Source: Mycobacterium sp. 852002-51961_SCH5331710
Lineage (GTDB): Bacteria > Actinomycetota > Actinomycetes > Mycobacteriales > Mycobacteriaceae
NCBI RefSeq assembly: GCF_001665535.1
Contig: NZ_LZSQ01000084.1
Coordinates: 1-64,000 of the forward strand
DNA: 64,000 nt
Direction: 5' to 3'
In this document: in pieces, positions 38,601-53,600 of the stretch
Layout of the letters: each line of letters begins with the position of its first letter
Numbering within the stretch: position 1 is the stretch's first letter
Position numbers and translations under genes: made by a program
The notes under the pieces: model-generated
The model's database searches: none
Told to the model about the DNA's origin: nothing
Seen by the model: the letters and a program-made list of their open reading frames with translations, nothing else

Positions 38601-41600
38601 GGCGCGCCAGCACACCAGGTCCCCGGTGCGGTACATGCGCGTGCCGCGCTGGCCGAACGGGCAGGCCAGGAACCGTCCCGCGGTGAGCCCGGGCCGGCCG
38701 AGGTAACCCATTGCCACGCCTCGGCCTGCTACGTACAACTCACCGACGACGCCGGCCGGCACCGGCCGCAGCCACTCGTCGAGCACGAACAACGCCGCGG
38801 TCGGCACCGGCGCACCGATCGGCGCGGCCCCCGACCCGGCACTCAGCGGGCGGCTCATCGACACATACACCGTCGCCTCGGTCGGCCCGTAGGCATTGAT
38901 CGCCACCCGGGCCGGTGCCCACCGATCGACCACCTCGGCGGGACACATCTCGCCGCCGAACAGCACCGCCACTTCATCGAGCCCCAGGGGGCTCAATGCG
39001 ACCACTGCAGAGGGAGTTTGGGTCAGCACGTTGACCCGTTCGCGCACCAACAACTCGTGGAAGTCGTCGGGCGAAGCGGTGACCGCTTCGGGCACGATCA
39101 CCAGTCGCCCGCCGCCGAGCAGCGCGGCCCAGACTTCCCACACCGAGAAGTCGAAGCCGTACGAATGACACTGCGTCCAGACCTGCTGGGTCGGTAGGGC
39201 CGTGGGCGTCGATTCGGCGAGATGAGCCAGGTTCTGGTGGGTGATCGCCACACCCTTGGGGGTGCCGGTTGTGCCCGACGTGTAGATCAGGTAGGCGATG
39301 TCACCGGCCGCCGGCAGCGGCAGCGGTGTGAACGGGTAGCCGGTGACGGCGGGGTCGTCGATCTCGATCACCGCGACATCGCTTCCTGCCATCAGTTCGG
39401 CCAGCGTGCCAGTGGTCAGGGCAGCGACCGGTTCGGCGTCGGCCAGCAAGAATTCCCGGCGCGCGGACGGCAGTGCCGGATCGATCGGAAGGTACGCCGC
39501 CCCAGCCTTGAGCACCGCCACCATTGCGACGATCGCTTCGCAGCATCGCTCGAACAGCAGCGCTACACGCGAGCCCGATTTGACTCCGCGCTCGCTGAGC
39601 AAGCAGGCCAACCGATTTGAAGCGTCGTCAAGCTCACGGTAGGTCAGCGTGCGGTTCGCGCCACTGACCGCCACCGCATTCGGCTGTCGCGTCACATGTT
39701 CGGCGAACAACTCCGGGACCGACCGCGACGAGGGTACGGGTGCGTTCAGCACCCGCCGATTGCCCGCCTCTGCTAGTCGGTGGTGCTCGGAGGGCTCGAG
39801 GAGGTCCACCGCGGAGACCCGGCGGTGGGGATCGGCGGTCATCGCCGCCAACACCCGCTCGAACCGGCCGACGAGCACCTCAATGCTGGTGACATCGAAG
39901 ATGTCGGTGCGGAACTCGACCGCTCCCCGAATGCCGTCCGGCAGACCGGAATTGGTAAAGTGCTCGGACAGCGAGAACGTCAGATCCATCCTGGCCGTGT
40001 GGGTTTCGACCGGAAGTGGCGTGACGTCCAGATCGCCCAGCGTCAACCCGGCCGCGTGATCACCGCCGAGGCCGGGCAGGTTCTGCCACGCCAACATCAC
40101 CTGAACCAGCGGGTGGTGCGCCAGTGACCGGACCGGGTTGAGCCGCTCCACCAGCAACTCGAACGGCACCTCCTGGTGGTCGAACGCCGCCAGACTGCGG
40201 CGCCGCACCTGGTCGAGCAGTTCGGCGAAACTGGGGTCGCCGGTCAAATCGACTCTCAACACCAGTGTGTTGACGAAGAAACCGACCAGCTCGTCGAGGG
40301 CGGGATCGCTGCGTCCCGCGATCGGGAAGCCCACCGTCACATCGGGACTCGCGCTGAGCCGCGACAGCAGCACCGCCAGTCCGGCCTGCATCACCATGAA
40401 GGTGGTCGCATCGTGCTCCGCGGCCGTTTGGCGCACCCGTTGCTGCAACTCTGCGGGCCAGTGCACCGTCATGACGGCGCCGCGCTGATCGGCGAGCGCC
40501 GGATAGGGTCGGTCCGTGGGCAACTGCAGCCGTTCGGGCAAGTCTGCCAACGCCTGCTCCCAGTGCTCGACTTGCGCCGCGATCAGGCTGTCGCTGTCGT
40601 TGAGGTCACCGAACCGCGCACGCTGCCACATCGTGTAGTCGATGTATTGGACCGGCAGCGGCGCCCAACGGGGAACGTCTCCGTGTCGGCGTGCCTCGTA
40701 GGCAACACCCAGGTCGCGCACCAGGGGGCCCAACGACCAGCCGTCGGCGGCGATGTGGTGCACCACGCCGACCAACACGTGGTCGTCGTCACCGATGCGA
40801 AAGACCCTGGCCCGCAGCGGGATCTGCCTAGCCAGGTCGAACGGCTGAGCCGCCGCGCCACCGATGGCCTCCGTCAGCTTGTCTTCCGACCACGCGGTGG
40901 CGTCGACGATCTGCCAGCCCACATCGGTGCTCCCGGCGGAAAGGACCAGCTGCTGAGCGATGCCGTCGGGTGCCACGAAAAGCGTGCGCAGGCTTTCGTG
41001 GCGGTCCACCACGTCACCCAGTGCCGCGTGTAGTGCGTCGTCGTCGAGGTGTCCTCGCAGTCGCAGCGCCACCACTATGTGGTAAACCGGCGAGGGACCG
41101 TGCAATTGGTCGATCACCCACAGGCGACTCTGGGCGAACGACAGCGGAACGACGGCAGGCCTCTCACCGGCGACCAACGGCTCGTGACCACCCGTGCTGC
41201 GGCTGAGGCGTGGCGCCAACCGACCGATCGTCGGCGCATCGAATAAGGCGCGCACCGGGAGGTCCGCTCCCACTCCGGCGTTGATCGCCGCCACGGCCCG
41301 CATCGCCGACACCGAGTCGCCGCCGAGGTCGAAGAAGGAGTCGTCGACACCGACGCGTTCGAGCCCGAGCACACGGGCATAGATACCGGCCAGCATCTCC
41401 TCGAGTGGGTTGGACGGAGCGCGATACCGATCGGCGTCGACGTACTCGGGGGCCGGCAACGCGCGGGTGTCGAGCTTGCCGTTGACCGTGACCGGCAACC
41501 CGTCGAGCACCACCACCGCGGCCGGCACCATATACGGCGGTAACCGGTCGGCCAACGCCGCACGGGCCGCGCACGTATCCACCGCACCGGTCACATACCC

Positions 41601-44600
41601 GACCAGTCGCTTGTCCCCGGGGCGGTCCTCGCGCGCGATCACCACCGATTGCTGCACCCCGGCCAGTCCGGCCAGCGCCGCCTGCACCTCGCCCAGTTCG
41701 ATGCGGTAGCCGCGGATCTTGACCTGCTCATCGGCGCGCCCGAAATACTGCAACTGCCCGTCTGGACGCCAACACACCAGATCCCCGGTGCGATACATCC
41801 GCTGCCCCCCACCGGCGAACGGACACGCCACGAACCGCGACGCGGTCAATCCCGCTCGACGCCAATACCCCACCCCCACACCGCGACCGGCCAGGTACAG
41901 CTCGCCGACCACACCGGCGGGGACCGGACGCAGCCACCCGTCGAGGACGAACAACGCCGCTCCCGTGACGGGTGAGCCGATCGGCGGCGCACCCGAATCC
42001 GGCGTCAGAGGCGCGCTCTTGGACAGCCACATCGTCGTTTCGGTGGGGCCATAGACGTTGAGCATCACCCGGCCCGGCGCCCACCGGACCACCAACTCGG
42101 GTGGACACGCCTCGGCGCCGATGACCAGCGCGGTCGAATCCAGGCCATCGGGCGTCAATCCCCTCACGGCAGATGGTGTCTGGGTTAACACGCTGACGTG
42201 TTCGTGCAGCAGCAGTGCGTGAAAGTCTTCCGGCGCACAAGCCACGGTCTCGGGCACGATGACGAGCCGCCCACCATGCAGCAGTGCGCCCCACATCTCC
42301 CACACCGAGAAGTCGAACGCGTAGGAGTGGAACTGCGTCCACACCTGTGCCGGTGTCAACTCCAGCCCGATGTCGAGTCGATCGAACAACTGCACCACGT
42401 TGTAGTGAGTGACTGCAACGCCTTTCGGTATTCCGGTGGTCCCGGAGGTGTAGATGATGTGTGCGACGTCGTCCGGCCGGGGTGCGGGCGGCGCGGTGCT
42501 GGGCCGGGTGTCGACGCGCGCGTCGGCGACATCGATGACCTCGATGTCGCACTCATCGAACCGGTCGGCCACACCGGCGGTGGTGACTGCGACGACCGGG
42601 GCGGCGTCCGCGATCATGAACTTGATCCGTGCAGACGGGTGGGCGGGATCGATCGGCAGATACGCCGCACCGGACTTCAGCACCGCGAGGATCGACAGGA
42701 TTGCCTCGGGGCAGCGCGTAAACAGCAGCGCCACACACTGACCGGGGCGAGCTCCGTGTTCGGCAAGCAGGTGGGCCAGCCGGTTGGACGCCTCGTCGAG
42801 TTCCCGGTACGACCACGCAGACTCACCGCAGTTCACCGCGATCGCATCGGGGGTGTGAGTCGCCTGCGCAACGAACCGGGCCGGAATCGACACCGGGGCC
42901 GCCGGTTGCGTCAGCACCGCGCGGTTGCCCATCTCGTCCAGGCGGGCATGATCGTCACGGTCGAGCAGGTCAATCGACAACAGTCGCCGACCCGGAGCGG
43001 TGGTCATACAAGCCAGCACTTGTTGCAGATGTGCGATCAGCGCGCGGACGCGGGCCGCGTCGAACACCTCGGTGTCGTACTCGAACCGAAGTGCGAGTTC
43101 GCGGCCCGGCATGACCTGTAGCGTCAACGGATAATCGTTGCGTTCGCGGGTGCTGAACGCGGTGACGGCCAAACCTTCGAAGTCGAGCAGTGCCGCGGCG
43201 TCGACCGGGTAGTTCTCGTAGACGAACAGTGTGTCGAACAGCTGGTCCAGGCCGGTGATCCGGTGGATCTCGGCGAGCGAGAGATGTTGGTGGTCAAGGG
43301 TGTGGGCGTGGGCGCCTCGAAGTTGTTCCAGCACATCGGACGTCGTGGTATCCGGCATGAAGGTCGCCCGGACGGGCACGGTGTTGATCAGCAACCCGAC
43401 CATCGACTCCGCGTCGGCGAGGTCGGCCGGACGCCCGGACACCGCAGTGCCGAACGCGACGTCCCGTTGACCGGTCAACCACGTGAGCAGATACGCCCAG
43501 GCGCCCTGCAGCACGGTGTTGACGGTGGTGTGCTCTGAGCGCGCCAACTCCTCGACGGCCCGACTGAGGTGCTCGGAAAACCGATGCGATTCGACGCCTC
43601 GGCGTCCGAGGGCGCCGGGCGGGGCGACCATGGTCGGCGTGTCGAATCCCGCGAGGATTTCGCCCCAGGCCGCCCGCGCCGAATCGAGGTCACGCCCGCA
43701 CATCCAGGTGACGTACCGGCGATACGATCCGGCGGCCGACAACCGCTGGCCGAAGTAGCTCGCGAACAACTCTTGCGTCAGGATGGGCAGCGACCAGCCG
43801 TCGATCACGATGTGGTGGAACGTCAGTAGGCAACGATACCGGTCCTCGGCGGTGCGAATCAGCGCCGCACGAAACGCCGGTGGGTCCGCCAGACGGCAGA
43901 CCGCGGCGCGTTCGTCGTCGCATACCTCCGCGACCCGCTCGGCGGCGTCCTCACCAACCAGATCGAGATATCGCCAGGCCGGTCGCGCGTCGGCGGGGAT
44001 GACCTGCACCGGTGGGTCGTACTCTTCGCAGAATCGAGCGACCAGGTGTGGGTGGCGTGCGGCAACGAAGTGGACCGCCGCTTCCAAGCGATCGGGGTCC
44101 AGCGGACCGGTGATCGTGATGTCGAGTTGCATCGCGTACAGGTCGTCACCGCTGCCCTGTGTGGTGTTGGCGTGAAACAGGAGGCCCTGCTGCATCGGGG
44201 TCAGCGGGAGGATGTCGGCGGGGCGGAATTGCGCCTCGAGCCCGTCGATTTGATGCTGGTTGAGCCGGGCGGGCGTGATATCCGAAGGGGTCAGCCCGCC
44301 GCCACCCTGCCGGACGTAGGCGCAGATGCCGCTCAGCGCACCGAAGAACAGCTCACTGAGACGGATGACGTCGGCTTGGTCGACGGCTGACGGAGCCCAT
44401 GCCCACTTCGCGTGCAGCTGTGGTCCGGTGTCGGTGTCGACGGTCGCGGCGTTGAGTTCGACGGTGTGCGCCAGCGGCATCGGGACGGCAGCGGCAATGT
44501 CGATGAGCGACACGTCATCTCTGCTGACCGTCCATAGCTCGCCGACAACTCCGGTCTCGGCGCCGCCGAGGCGCCCCAGATAGTTGAACCCGATCGTCGG

Positions 44601-47600
44601 GTCGATCGCCGGCAGTTCGGTCTCGTCGTTGAGGTAACGCAGCAGTCCGTATGTCAACCCCTCGGGCAGGCTGCGAAGTTGTTCCTTGGCGTCTTTCACC
44701 ACGGTGCCCAGCACGGCGTCGCCAGCGACGGTCTTGGTCCAGTCCAAGTCTGGAATAGCCAGGACGACAGGGTGTTTGAGGGTAAACCAACCCACCGTGC
44801 GCGACAAGTCGAGATCCGGCGCGAGATCGTCGTACCGACCGTGACCTTCGACGTCAATGCCGACGGGTTCGCCGCGGGCGTCGAGGAACCGCGACCAAGC
44901 GATCGCATAGGCGATCAGCAGGATGTCCCCTATCCCGGCGTGAAACGCGGCGGGTACCTCGCCGAGCAGAACGCGGGTGGTGTCCGTGTTCAGCGCTGCG
45001 GACAGATGGCCCGCGCTGGAGTAGGTGTCGATGTCGGGCTGCGGCGCGGGGAGCGCGGGCAACATCGTTGTGACGTGTCGCCAGGCGTCCGCCTGGCGCA
45101 GTACCGCAGGGTCGTGGGCGCGCTCCGCCAATAGCGACGCCCACCGCTGGAACGACGTTCCTGCCACCGGCAGGTTCACCGGCTGCCCGTTGCGATGTTG
45201 CGTCCAAGCGATATTCAGGTCTTCGAGAAGGATCCGCCACGACACCGCATCGACGGCCAGATGGTGGATGATCACCGCCAGCCGGCCGGTGCAGGGCACC
45301 CAAAGCGCGCTGAGCATCCGGCCTTCGGCGGGGTCCAGCCGCGAGCGCGCCGCTCTCACCGCGTCCTCAGACAGTTCGTCGACCGCCGCGACGCACGCAT
45401 TGACATCGACTGAACCCGGATCCGGCACCTGCAGTGCCCAGCCGCCGGCCTCGCGCTCTACTGCGTGCAGGCGCAACATGGCGTGCCGGTCCAACAGCGC
45501 CTGCAGCACGGTGCCGACATCGGCGCGCGTCACCCCGCCGGGTGCTTGAACGATGATCGTCTGGTTGAATTCTCGGATGGGGCCGTTGATTTCGTGTAGC
45601 CAGCGCATAATCGGGGTGGCCACCACTTCCCCGAGGCCTTGGTCGATGGGGCCGATGTCCGCGGTCAGCACCCGCGCGGCACGGGCAAGCCGGGCCGCCG
45701 TCTGCTCGACGAAGATGTCCCGCGGCCGGCACGTCACGCCCGCTGCCCGAGCCCGCGCCACCACCTGCATCGACAAGATGCTGTCACCGCCGAGGTCGAA
45801 GAACGAGTCGTCGACGCCGACCCTCTCGAGTCCCAGCACTTGAGCGTAGATGCCGGTCAGAATCTCCTCGACCGCGTCGGCCGGTGCGCGGTACCGGTCA
45901 CTGTCCTGGTATTCGGGCGCGGGCAGCGCGCGGACGTCGAGCTTGTTGTTTGGTGTCAGCGGCAGGCTGTCCAACCGCATCACCGCGACCGGCACCATGT
46001 AAGCCGGGAGCCGCTCGGCCAGCACAGCGCGCGTTTCGGCGGGGTCTGCCGCCCCGGTGATGTAGCCGACCAGTCGTTTGGCGCCGGGGTGGTCTTCACG
46101 AGCGACCACGACTGCCTGCTCGACGCCGGCCAGTCCGGCGAGCGCGGCCTGGATTTCGCCGAGTTCGATGCGGTAGCCGCGGATCTTGACCTGCTCGTCG
46201 GCGCGTCCCAGGTACTGCAGTTGGCCGTCAGCACGCCAGCGCACCAAATCGCCGGTGCGATACATCCGCAGCCCCGCGCCGCCCCTGAACGGACAGGCCA
46301 CGAACCGCAACGCGGTCAGTCCGGGCCGGCCGATGTAGCCGACTGCGACTCCGGCCCCGGCCACGTACAGCTCACCGATCGATCCGGGCGGCACCGGCCG
46401 CAGCACGTCGTCGAGAACCAACAGCGCTGCCCCGGACACCGGTGAGCCGATCGGCACGCCCGATCCCGGCACCAGTGGGTCGCTGATGGCCACACACATC
46501 GTGGTCTCGGTCGGGCCGTAGGCGTTGATCATCACCCGCCCGGGTGCCCACTGCTCGACGACCTCGGGCGGGCACGCTTCGCCGACCACCACCAACGCGG
46601 TCGAACTTAGTCCCTCGCGTGGCAGCATCGCTGCGGCAGAGGGTGTTTGGGTCAGCACGCTGACCTTCTCGGCGGTCAGCACCGCGTGAAAGTCGTCGGG
46701 CGAGGCGGCGACGTTCTCGGGTACTACGACGACCCGTCCACCGTGCAGCAGCGCGCCGAAGATCTCCCAGACCGAGACGTCGAACGCCAACGTATGGCAA
46801 TGCGCCCATACCGCCGGCCGCGGCAGTCCGGCGTCCAGCGACGACAACAGCTGGGTCACGTTGTCGTGTGTGACCGCAACGCCTTTGGGCACGCCGGTGG
46901 TGCCCGATGTGTAGATGACGTACGCGACGTGTTCGGCGGGCGGCGGCGGCAACGCGGTGTCCGGCTGAGTCGCGATGCCAGCATCGTCGACGTTGACCAC
47001 GAGCATGTCGAATCCGTCGAGGGTGTCGCGCAGGGCGGTCGTGGTGACCGCGGCGATCGGTGCGGCGTCGGCGATCATGAACTCGATACGCGCCGGCGGC
47101 AGCGCCGGATCGATCGGAAGGTACGCTGCTCCGGTCTTGAGCACCGCAAGTATCGCCGCGACCGACTCGGCCGAACGGCTCATCGCCAACGCGACGCATC
47201 GTCCCGGTCGTGCCCCGTGGCTGATCAACAAGTGCGCCAGCCGGTTCGAAAGCAGGTCCAACTGCCGGTACGTCCAGGAAGTGTCCAGACAGGTGACTGC
47301 GACCGAATCCGGTGTGTGCTGCACGTGACCGGCGAACAACGCCGGAATCGAGTCCATCGCCGGCATCGCGGCAGTCAATCCGACGAGGTTACCGAACCGC
47401 TCGAGTTGCGCGTGCTCTTGGTCGGCGAGCACGTCTACCGCAGACAAGCGCTGCGCCGGATCTATCGTGATCGCCGTCAAGACCCGCTGCAGCCGTACGG
47501 CCAGGGCCTCGACGGTGACCGCGTCGAACACGTCGGTGCGGAACTCGACCGTTCCGCCGATCCCGTCGCATTCACCGGTGTCGGTCCAGCGTTCGGACAG

Positions 47601-50600
47601 GGAGAACACCAAATCCATACGAGCGGTGTGGGTGTCCACGGGTAGCCGGGTGACCTGTACATCGCCGAGCGTCAGCCCGGTGGCTGCGTCGGCGCCTCCG
47701 ACGGACGTCTGCCAGGCCAACGCGACCTGTACCAGCGGGTGATGGGTCAGGCTGCGGGCCGGGTTGAGCCGATCGACCAGCACTTCGAACGGCACATCCT
47801 GGTTCTCGTAGGCGTCCAGGCTTTTCCGTCGCACTTGCGCAAGCAACTCAGCAACCGTCACGTCGCCCGCCAGATCCACCCGCAGCACCAAGAGGTTGAC
47901 GAAGAAACCGACGAGGTCGTCGAGTGCGGGATCGCGGCGTCCGGCGATCGGGAACCCAACGGCGACATCGCGACTGGCACTCAGCCGGGACAGCAACGCA
48001 GCCAGACCGGCTTGGACGACCATGAAACTTGTCGCGTTGTGCCGCGCGGCCACATCCCCCACCCGGCGCTGCAATTCCGCCGGCCACTGGACAGTCACCG
48101 TGGCGCCGCGCTGCTCGGCCACCGGCGGGTAGGGACGGTCGGTCGGTAGCTGCAGCCGTTCGGGCATCCCCGCCAGCGCGTCCTGCCAGTACGCCAGTTG
48201 CGTTCCGATAAGACTGCTTCCGTCGTCGAGGTCGCCGAATTGCTCACGCTGCCACAGTGTGTAATCGACGTACTGCACAGGCAATTGCGGCCAGCTCGGT
48301 GGCTGCCCTGCGCACCGGCTCGTGTATGCCGCGTTGAGATCACGTACCAGCGGAGCGATCGACCAGCCGTCGGCGGCGATGTGGTGCACCACGCCCGCCA
48401 ACACGTATTCGTTTTCACTGGTGCGGAACAGCCGAACCCGCAACGGAATCTGCGAAGACAGGTCGAAGGCCAGGCGTACCGCTTCCTCGACGGCGTCACT
48501 GAGCCGCTCCGCCGACCAAGCAGTGGCGTCGACGATCTGCCAGCCGAAGTCGGCCCTGTCGGCGTGCACGACAAGCTGCTGTGGGACCCCTTCTGGAGCC
48601 GGGAACAGCGTACGCAGACTCTCATGGCGGGCGACAAGGTCGAGAAGAGCCGCGTGCAGCGCATCGACGTCGAGCCGGCCTTGCAGTTTCAGTGCGATAG
48701 GCATGTTGAAAACTGCGGAAGGACCTTGCAATTGGTCGAGGAACCACAGCCGGTTCTGGGCGAACGACAACGGAATCACCGGGGGACGCGCGACCGGGAC
48801 CAACGGCGCTCGCCGGACCGCCTCACCGCCGAGACGGCTTGCCAGCTCGGCGACGGAGGGCGCCTCGAATAAGGCACGCACGGAGAGATCACGGTCGAGG
48901 CTGGTGTTTATGTCGGCGACCACGCGCATCGCCAAGATGCTGTCCCCGCCGAGGTCGAAGAAGGAGTCATCGACACCGACGTGTTCGAGCCCGAGCGCCT
49001 GAGCGTAGAGGCTTACCAGGATCGCCTCTACGGGAGTGGCTGGGGCGCGGTAGTGACCGACAACTTGGTACTCGGGTGCGGGCAACGCGCGAACGTCGAG
49101 TTTGCCGTTCGCCGTCAGGGGCAGCACGTCGAGCACCACGACAGCTGCGGGCACCATGTAGGACGGCAAACGTTCGACAAGCGCGAGCCGCACCTCAACC
49201 GGATCGATTGCCCCCGAGATGGTTTCGACGAGGTATGCGACCAGGCGCTTGTCGCCGGGGCGGTCCTCACGCGCGACCACCGCCGCCTGTTCGACACCAT
49301 CCAGTTCAGCGAGTGCGGCGCGTATCTCGCCGAGTTCGATCCGATAGCCGCGCACCTTGACCTGCTCGTCGGCCCGACCCAGGTACTGCAGTTGCCCATC
49401 TGCGCCCCACCGCACCAAGTCACCGGTGCGGTACATCCGTGCGCCGGGCTCGCCGTCGGGACATGCGACGAACCGCGACCCGGTCAGGCCGGGCCGACGC
49501 CAGTATCCGACGCCGACCCCACGGCCCGCCACGTACAACTCACCCACCACACCGTGGGGTACTGGACGCAACCACCCGTCGAGTATGTACAACGCGGCGC
49601 CCGGGACGGGTGCACCGATCGGCACGATGTCGGATCCTGCCGTCAACGGCGCGCTGATCGTTGCGTACACGGTGATCTCGGTCGGTCCGTAGCCGTTGAT
49701 CATCACTCGACCCGGCGCCCAGCGATCCACCACCTCGGCCGGGCAGGCCTCACCGGCCACCATCAACGTGATGGCCGCTAGATTCTCGGATGAAAGTGCC
49801 TGCACCGCAGTCGGTGTCTGACTCAGCACGGTGACGTGCTCACTGCACAGCAGCGCGTTGAGGTCCTTCGGCGAGCGAGTCACCGACTTGGGTACCACCA
49901 CAAGCCGGGCGCCGGACAACAGGGCCCCCCAAATTTCCCAGACCGAGAAGTCGAACGCCAGCGATGCACAGTGAGCCCATACCTGATGCGGCCCAAGCTC
50001 GAGGCCGACGTCGAGGGCGTCGAAGAGGCGGGTGACATTGTGATGCGTGACCGCAACGCCTTTCGGGATACCAGTGGTCCCCGACGTGTAGATTATGTGC
50101 GCGATGTCGTCGGCGGCCGGTTGGGGCAGCGCGCTACTTGGCTCTGCGGATATCGCGACGTCGTCGAGTTCGACGACAGGGATGCCGATGTCGTGCATCC
50201 GGTCCGCCAGGTTGGTGGTGGTGAGTACGGCGGCAGGTGCGGCATCGGCGACGATGAACTCGATGCGAGCCCTGGGCGTCGACGGGTCGATCGGCAGGTA
50301 GGCGGCCCCGCTCTTGAGCACGGCCAAAATCGCCACTACGGCCTGCGCCGATCGCTCGGACACGAGCGCCACACACCGGCCCGGACCGGCCCCGTGTCGA
50401 ACCAACAAGCGGGCGAGTCGGTTCGACGCCTCATCGAGTTCGCCGTACGACATCGATTCGCCCTCGAAGGTCAGCGCCACCGCTCGTGGGTTGCGCGCCT
50501 TCTGCGTGGCGAAGAGCGCCGGGATCGTTGTCGGCGCCGCGGTCTGGGTCAACACCGCCCGGTTGCCGTACCGCTCGAGAACGGCGTGCTCGTCACTGTC

Positions 50601-53600
50601 GAGTAGATCGATCGACGACAACCGGCGCGTCGGGTCGGCGGTCATCGCCCGCAGCACCCGTTGAAGTCGCCGGCTGAGCTCGTCGACCTCAATCGCGTCG
50701 AACACATCGGTGTCGAACTCGATGCGCACCCCCAATTCCGTGCCCGGCTGTGCGACGACAGCGAGCGGGTAGTGGGTGGACTCACGGCCACTGACCTCGG
50801 TGATGGTCAGCCCGTTGCTGAGCAACGTGCGGGTGTCGACGGGATAGTTCTCGTACACGAAGACCGTGTCGAACAGCAGATCCTGGCCGGTGGCGTGGTG
50901 GATCTCGCTCAGTGAGAGGTGCTGGTGTTCCAGTGTGTGGTTGTAGCTGCGCTGCAGTTGGTTCAGCAACTCGCCGACGGTCGTCGCCGAGGTGATATAG
51001 GCGCGCACCGGCACCGTGTTGATCAGCAGGCCGACCATCGATTCAGCGCCGACGACATCGGTGGAGCGCCCGGACACCGCAGTGCCGAATGCGACATCGT
51101 GCTGGCCGGTCAGTGAAACCAGCAGCTGTGCCCAGGCGGCCTGCAGCACGGTGTTGATGGTCGAATGGCAAGAGCGCGCCAGCTCGCCGAGCGCCCGCGT
51201 CAAGTCCGCGCTTACCCGGAACGCGGTGGTCTCTCGCGGCCCGAGCGTCAGCCGGTTCGGAGGGCCGACCAGCGTGGGCGTGTCGAAGCCGGCGAGCACC
51301 TCACGCCAGGCTGCTTGCGCCGCGGAGTTGTCCCGTTCGGCGAGCCACATGACGTAACGGCGGTAGGAGCCGGCGGCGGGCAGTCGATGCCCGTAATAAC
51401 TAGCGAATATCTCCCGGGCGACGATCGGCAGCGACCAGCCGTCGAGCACGATGTGGTGGTTGGTCAGCACCAGTCGGTGTCGGTTCGGCGCGATCCGCAC
51501 TACGGCCGCTCGAAAGGCAGGTGGGCGGGTGAGGTCGCAAACCGCGGCACGTTCGCCCGCGCACAGCTTCGTGATCGCCTCAGCCACAACGGTATCGAAG
51601 GGTTGGTAGACCCCGCCTGTCGTCGCTGTGTCGGCCGGCGGCGCGCAGGGGGCCAGGCCCGCCGCCGTCGTGGCAGCGGCCGCATCGATGCCGGCGTCGA
51701 TGCCGGTGGCCCCAAGGTCGAGGAACGTCCAAGGAATGACAGGGTCGGCGGGAATGACCTGGACGGCGCGGCCGTAGTGGTTGTCGAATCGGGCCGCGAG
51801 GTTGGGGTGGCGCTTGGCCACCGTCGCGATGGCGTGTCGGAGTCGCGGCGGATCGAGTGGGCCGTCGATCGTGATGTCGAGTTGCATGGCATACACCGCG
51901 TCGTCTGCGCTGGCCGTGGTGTTGGCGTGGAAGAGCAACCCTTCCTGTAGTGGGGTCAGCGGAAGGATGTCGGCGACGCTGCCCTGCTGCTCGAGTTGGT
52001 CGATCTGGTCCTGGTCGAGGACAACGGGTGCGATGTCGGAGGGTGTCAACCCGCCGCCGCCGCGTTCGACATGGCGGCAGATGCCCTTCAGCACGTCGAA
52101 CCAGAGTCGGTTGAGCCGGTCGACTTGGCTTTCGTCCAATATCGATGCCGTCCATATCCAATTCGCCTGTAGCATCTGGCCGTTGGCGCCCTCGAGGGTG
52201 GCGACGTTGAGCTCGACGGTGTGTGACAGCGGCATAGGCACCGCCGCGACCGTATCTGCCAACGTCAAGGCGTCATCGCGGACCCGCCACATGTCCTCGG
52301 ACATCTGCACGCCGCCTGTGTCCAGCCGTCCGAGGTAGTTGAAGCCGATGGCCGGATCAGCCTCGGGTAGCTCGACACCGGTGTTGAGGTAGCGCAACAG
52401 GCCGTATGTCATGCCGTCCGGCAGAGCACGCAATTGTTCCTTGGCGTTCTTGAGCAAAGCGCCCAAGGCAGCGTCACCGGCTAGCACCTGAATCCATCGC
52501 GGCGGATCGAGGGTCAATGTCACGGGATACTTCGTGGTGAACCAGCCCACCGTCCGGGACAAGTCGAGCCCGGGGGCCAGGTCTTCGTTGCGCCCATGGG
52601 TCTCGACATCGATGACGACGGAGTCGTGCTTTGCGAAGAACGTCCGCCACGCCAACGCGAACCCGATCAGCAGGACGTCTTGCACGCCGGTGTGTAGCGC
52701 CGACGGTGCCTGCCCCAACAGCACGCGCGTCGTCTCCGGATCCAGCGATGCTGAAAGTCGGCTCGCGTTGGCATAGGTGTCTCTTTGAGGTCGTATCCGG
52801 GGCAAAGCCGTCGACGTAGTGGACGCTTCCCGCCAGGTGTCGGCGAGTGCGATGACCGCCGGACTGTGAGCATGCTTGTCAAGTAGCGTCGCCCAGCGCT
52901 GGAACGACGTGCCCAGCGGTGGAAACTCGATCGGCTGTCCGCTGTGATACTGCGTCCAGGCGATGTTGAGGTCTTCGAGGAGAATCCGCCACGACACCGC
53001 GTCGACGGCGAGGTGGTGGACGATCAAGCACAACTCTCCGGTTGTCGGCGCCCACAGACCGCTGAGCATCACGCCCGCGGATGGATCAAGCCGAGAACGC
53101 GCCGCTACCAATGCATCTACCGTCAGCGCATCTACCGAGCGCAGACTTGCGGCGGCCTCAACGGATCCAGGCTTGGGCACGTAAAGCGACCAGCCCGACG
53201 GGCGGTGTTCAACACGCAGCCGCAAGGCGGCGTGGCGGTCCAACAGCACCTGCAGCATGGCGACGACATCAGAGTGAGTGACGCCAGCCGGCGCCTGCAC
53301 CACCACGGTCTGGTTGAATTGGCTTGTATCGCCGGGTATCTGCTGCAGCCAGCACATGATCGGCGTTGCTTTGACGATACCGACGCCCTCGTCGGCAGGG
53401 GTGGCTTCATCGCGTGCTATCCCGGCTACCCTGGCCAACCGGGCGACGGTCTGCTCGACGAAGATGTCGCGAGGGCGACACTGCAGACCTGCGGCGCGGG
53501 CTCGGGCCACCACCTGCATGGACAAGATACTGTCGCCGCCTAGATCGAAGAATGAGTCATCGACGCTGACCCGCTGCAGGCCCAGCACCTGCGCATAGAT

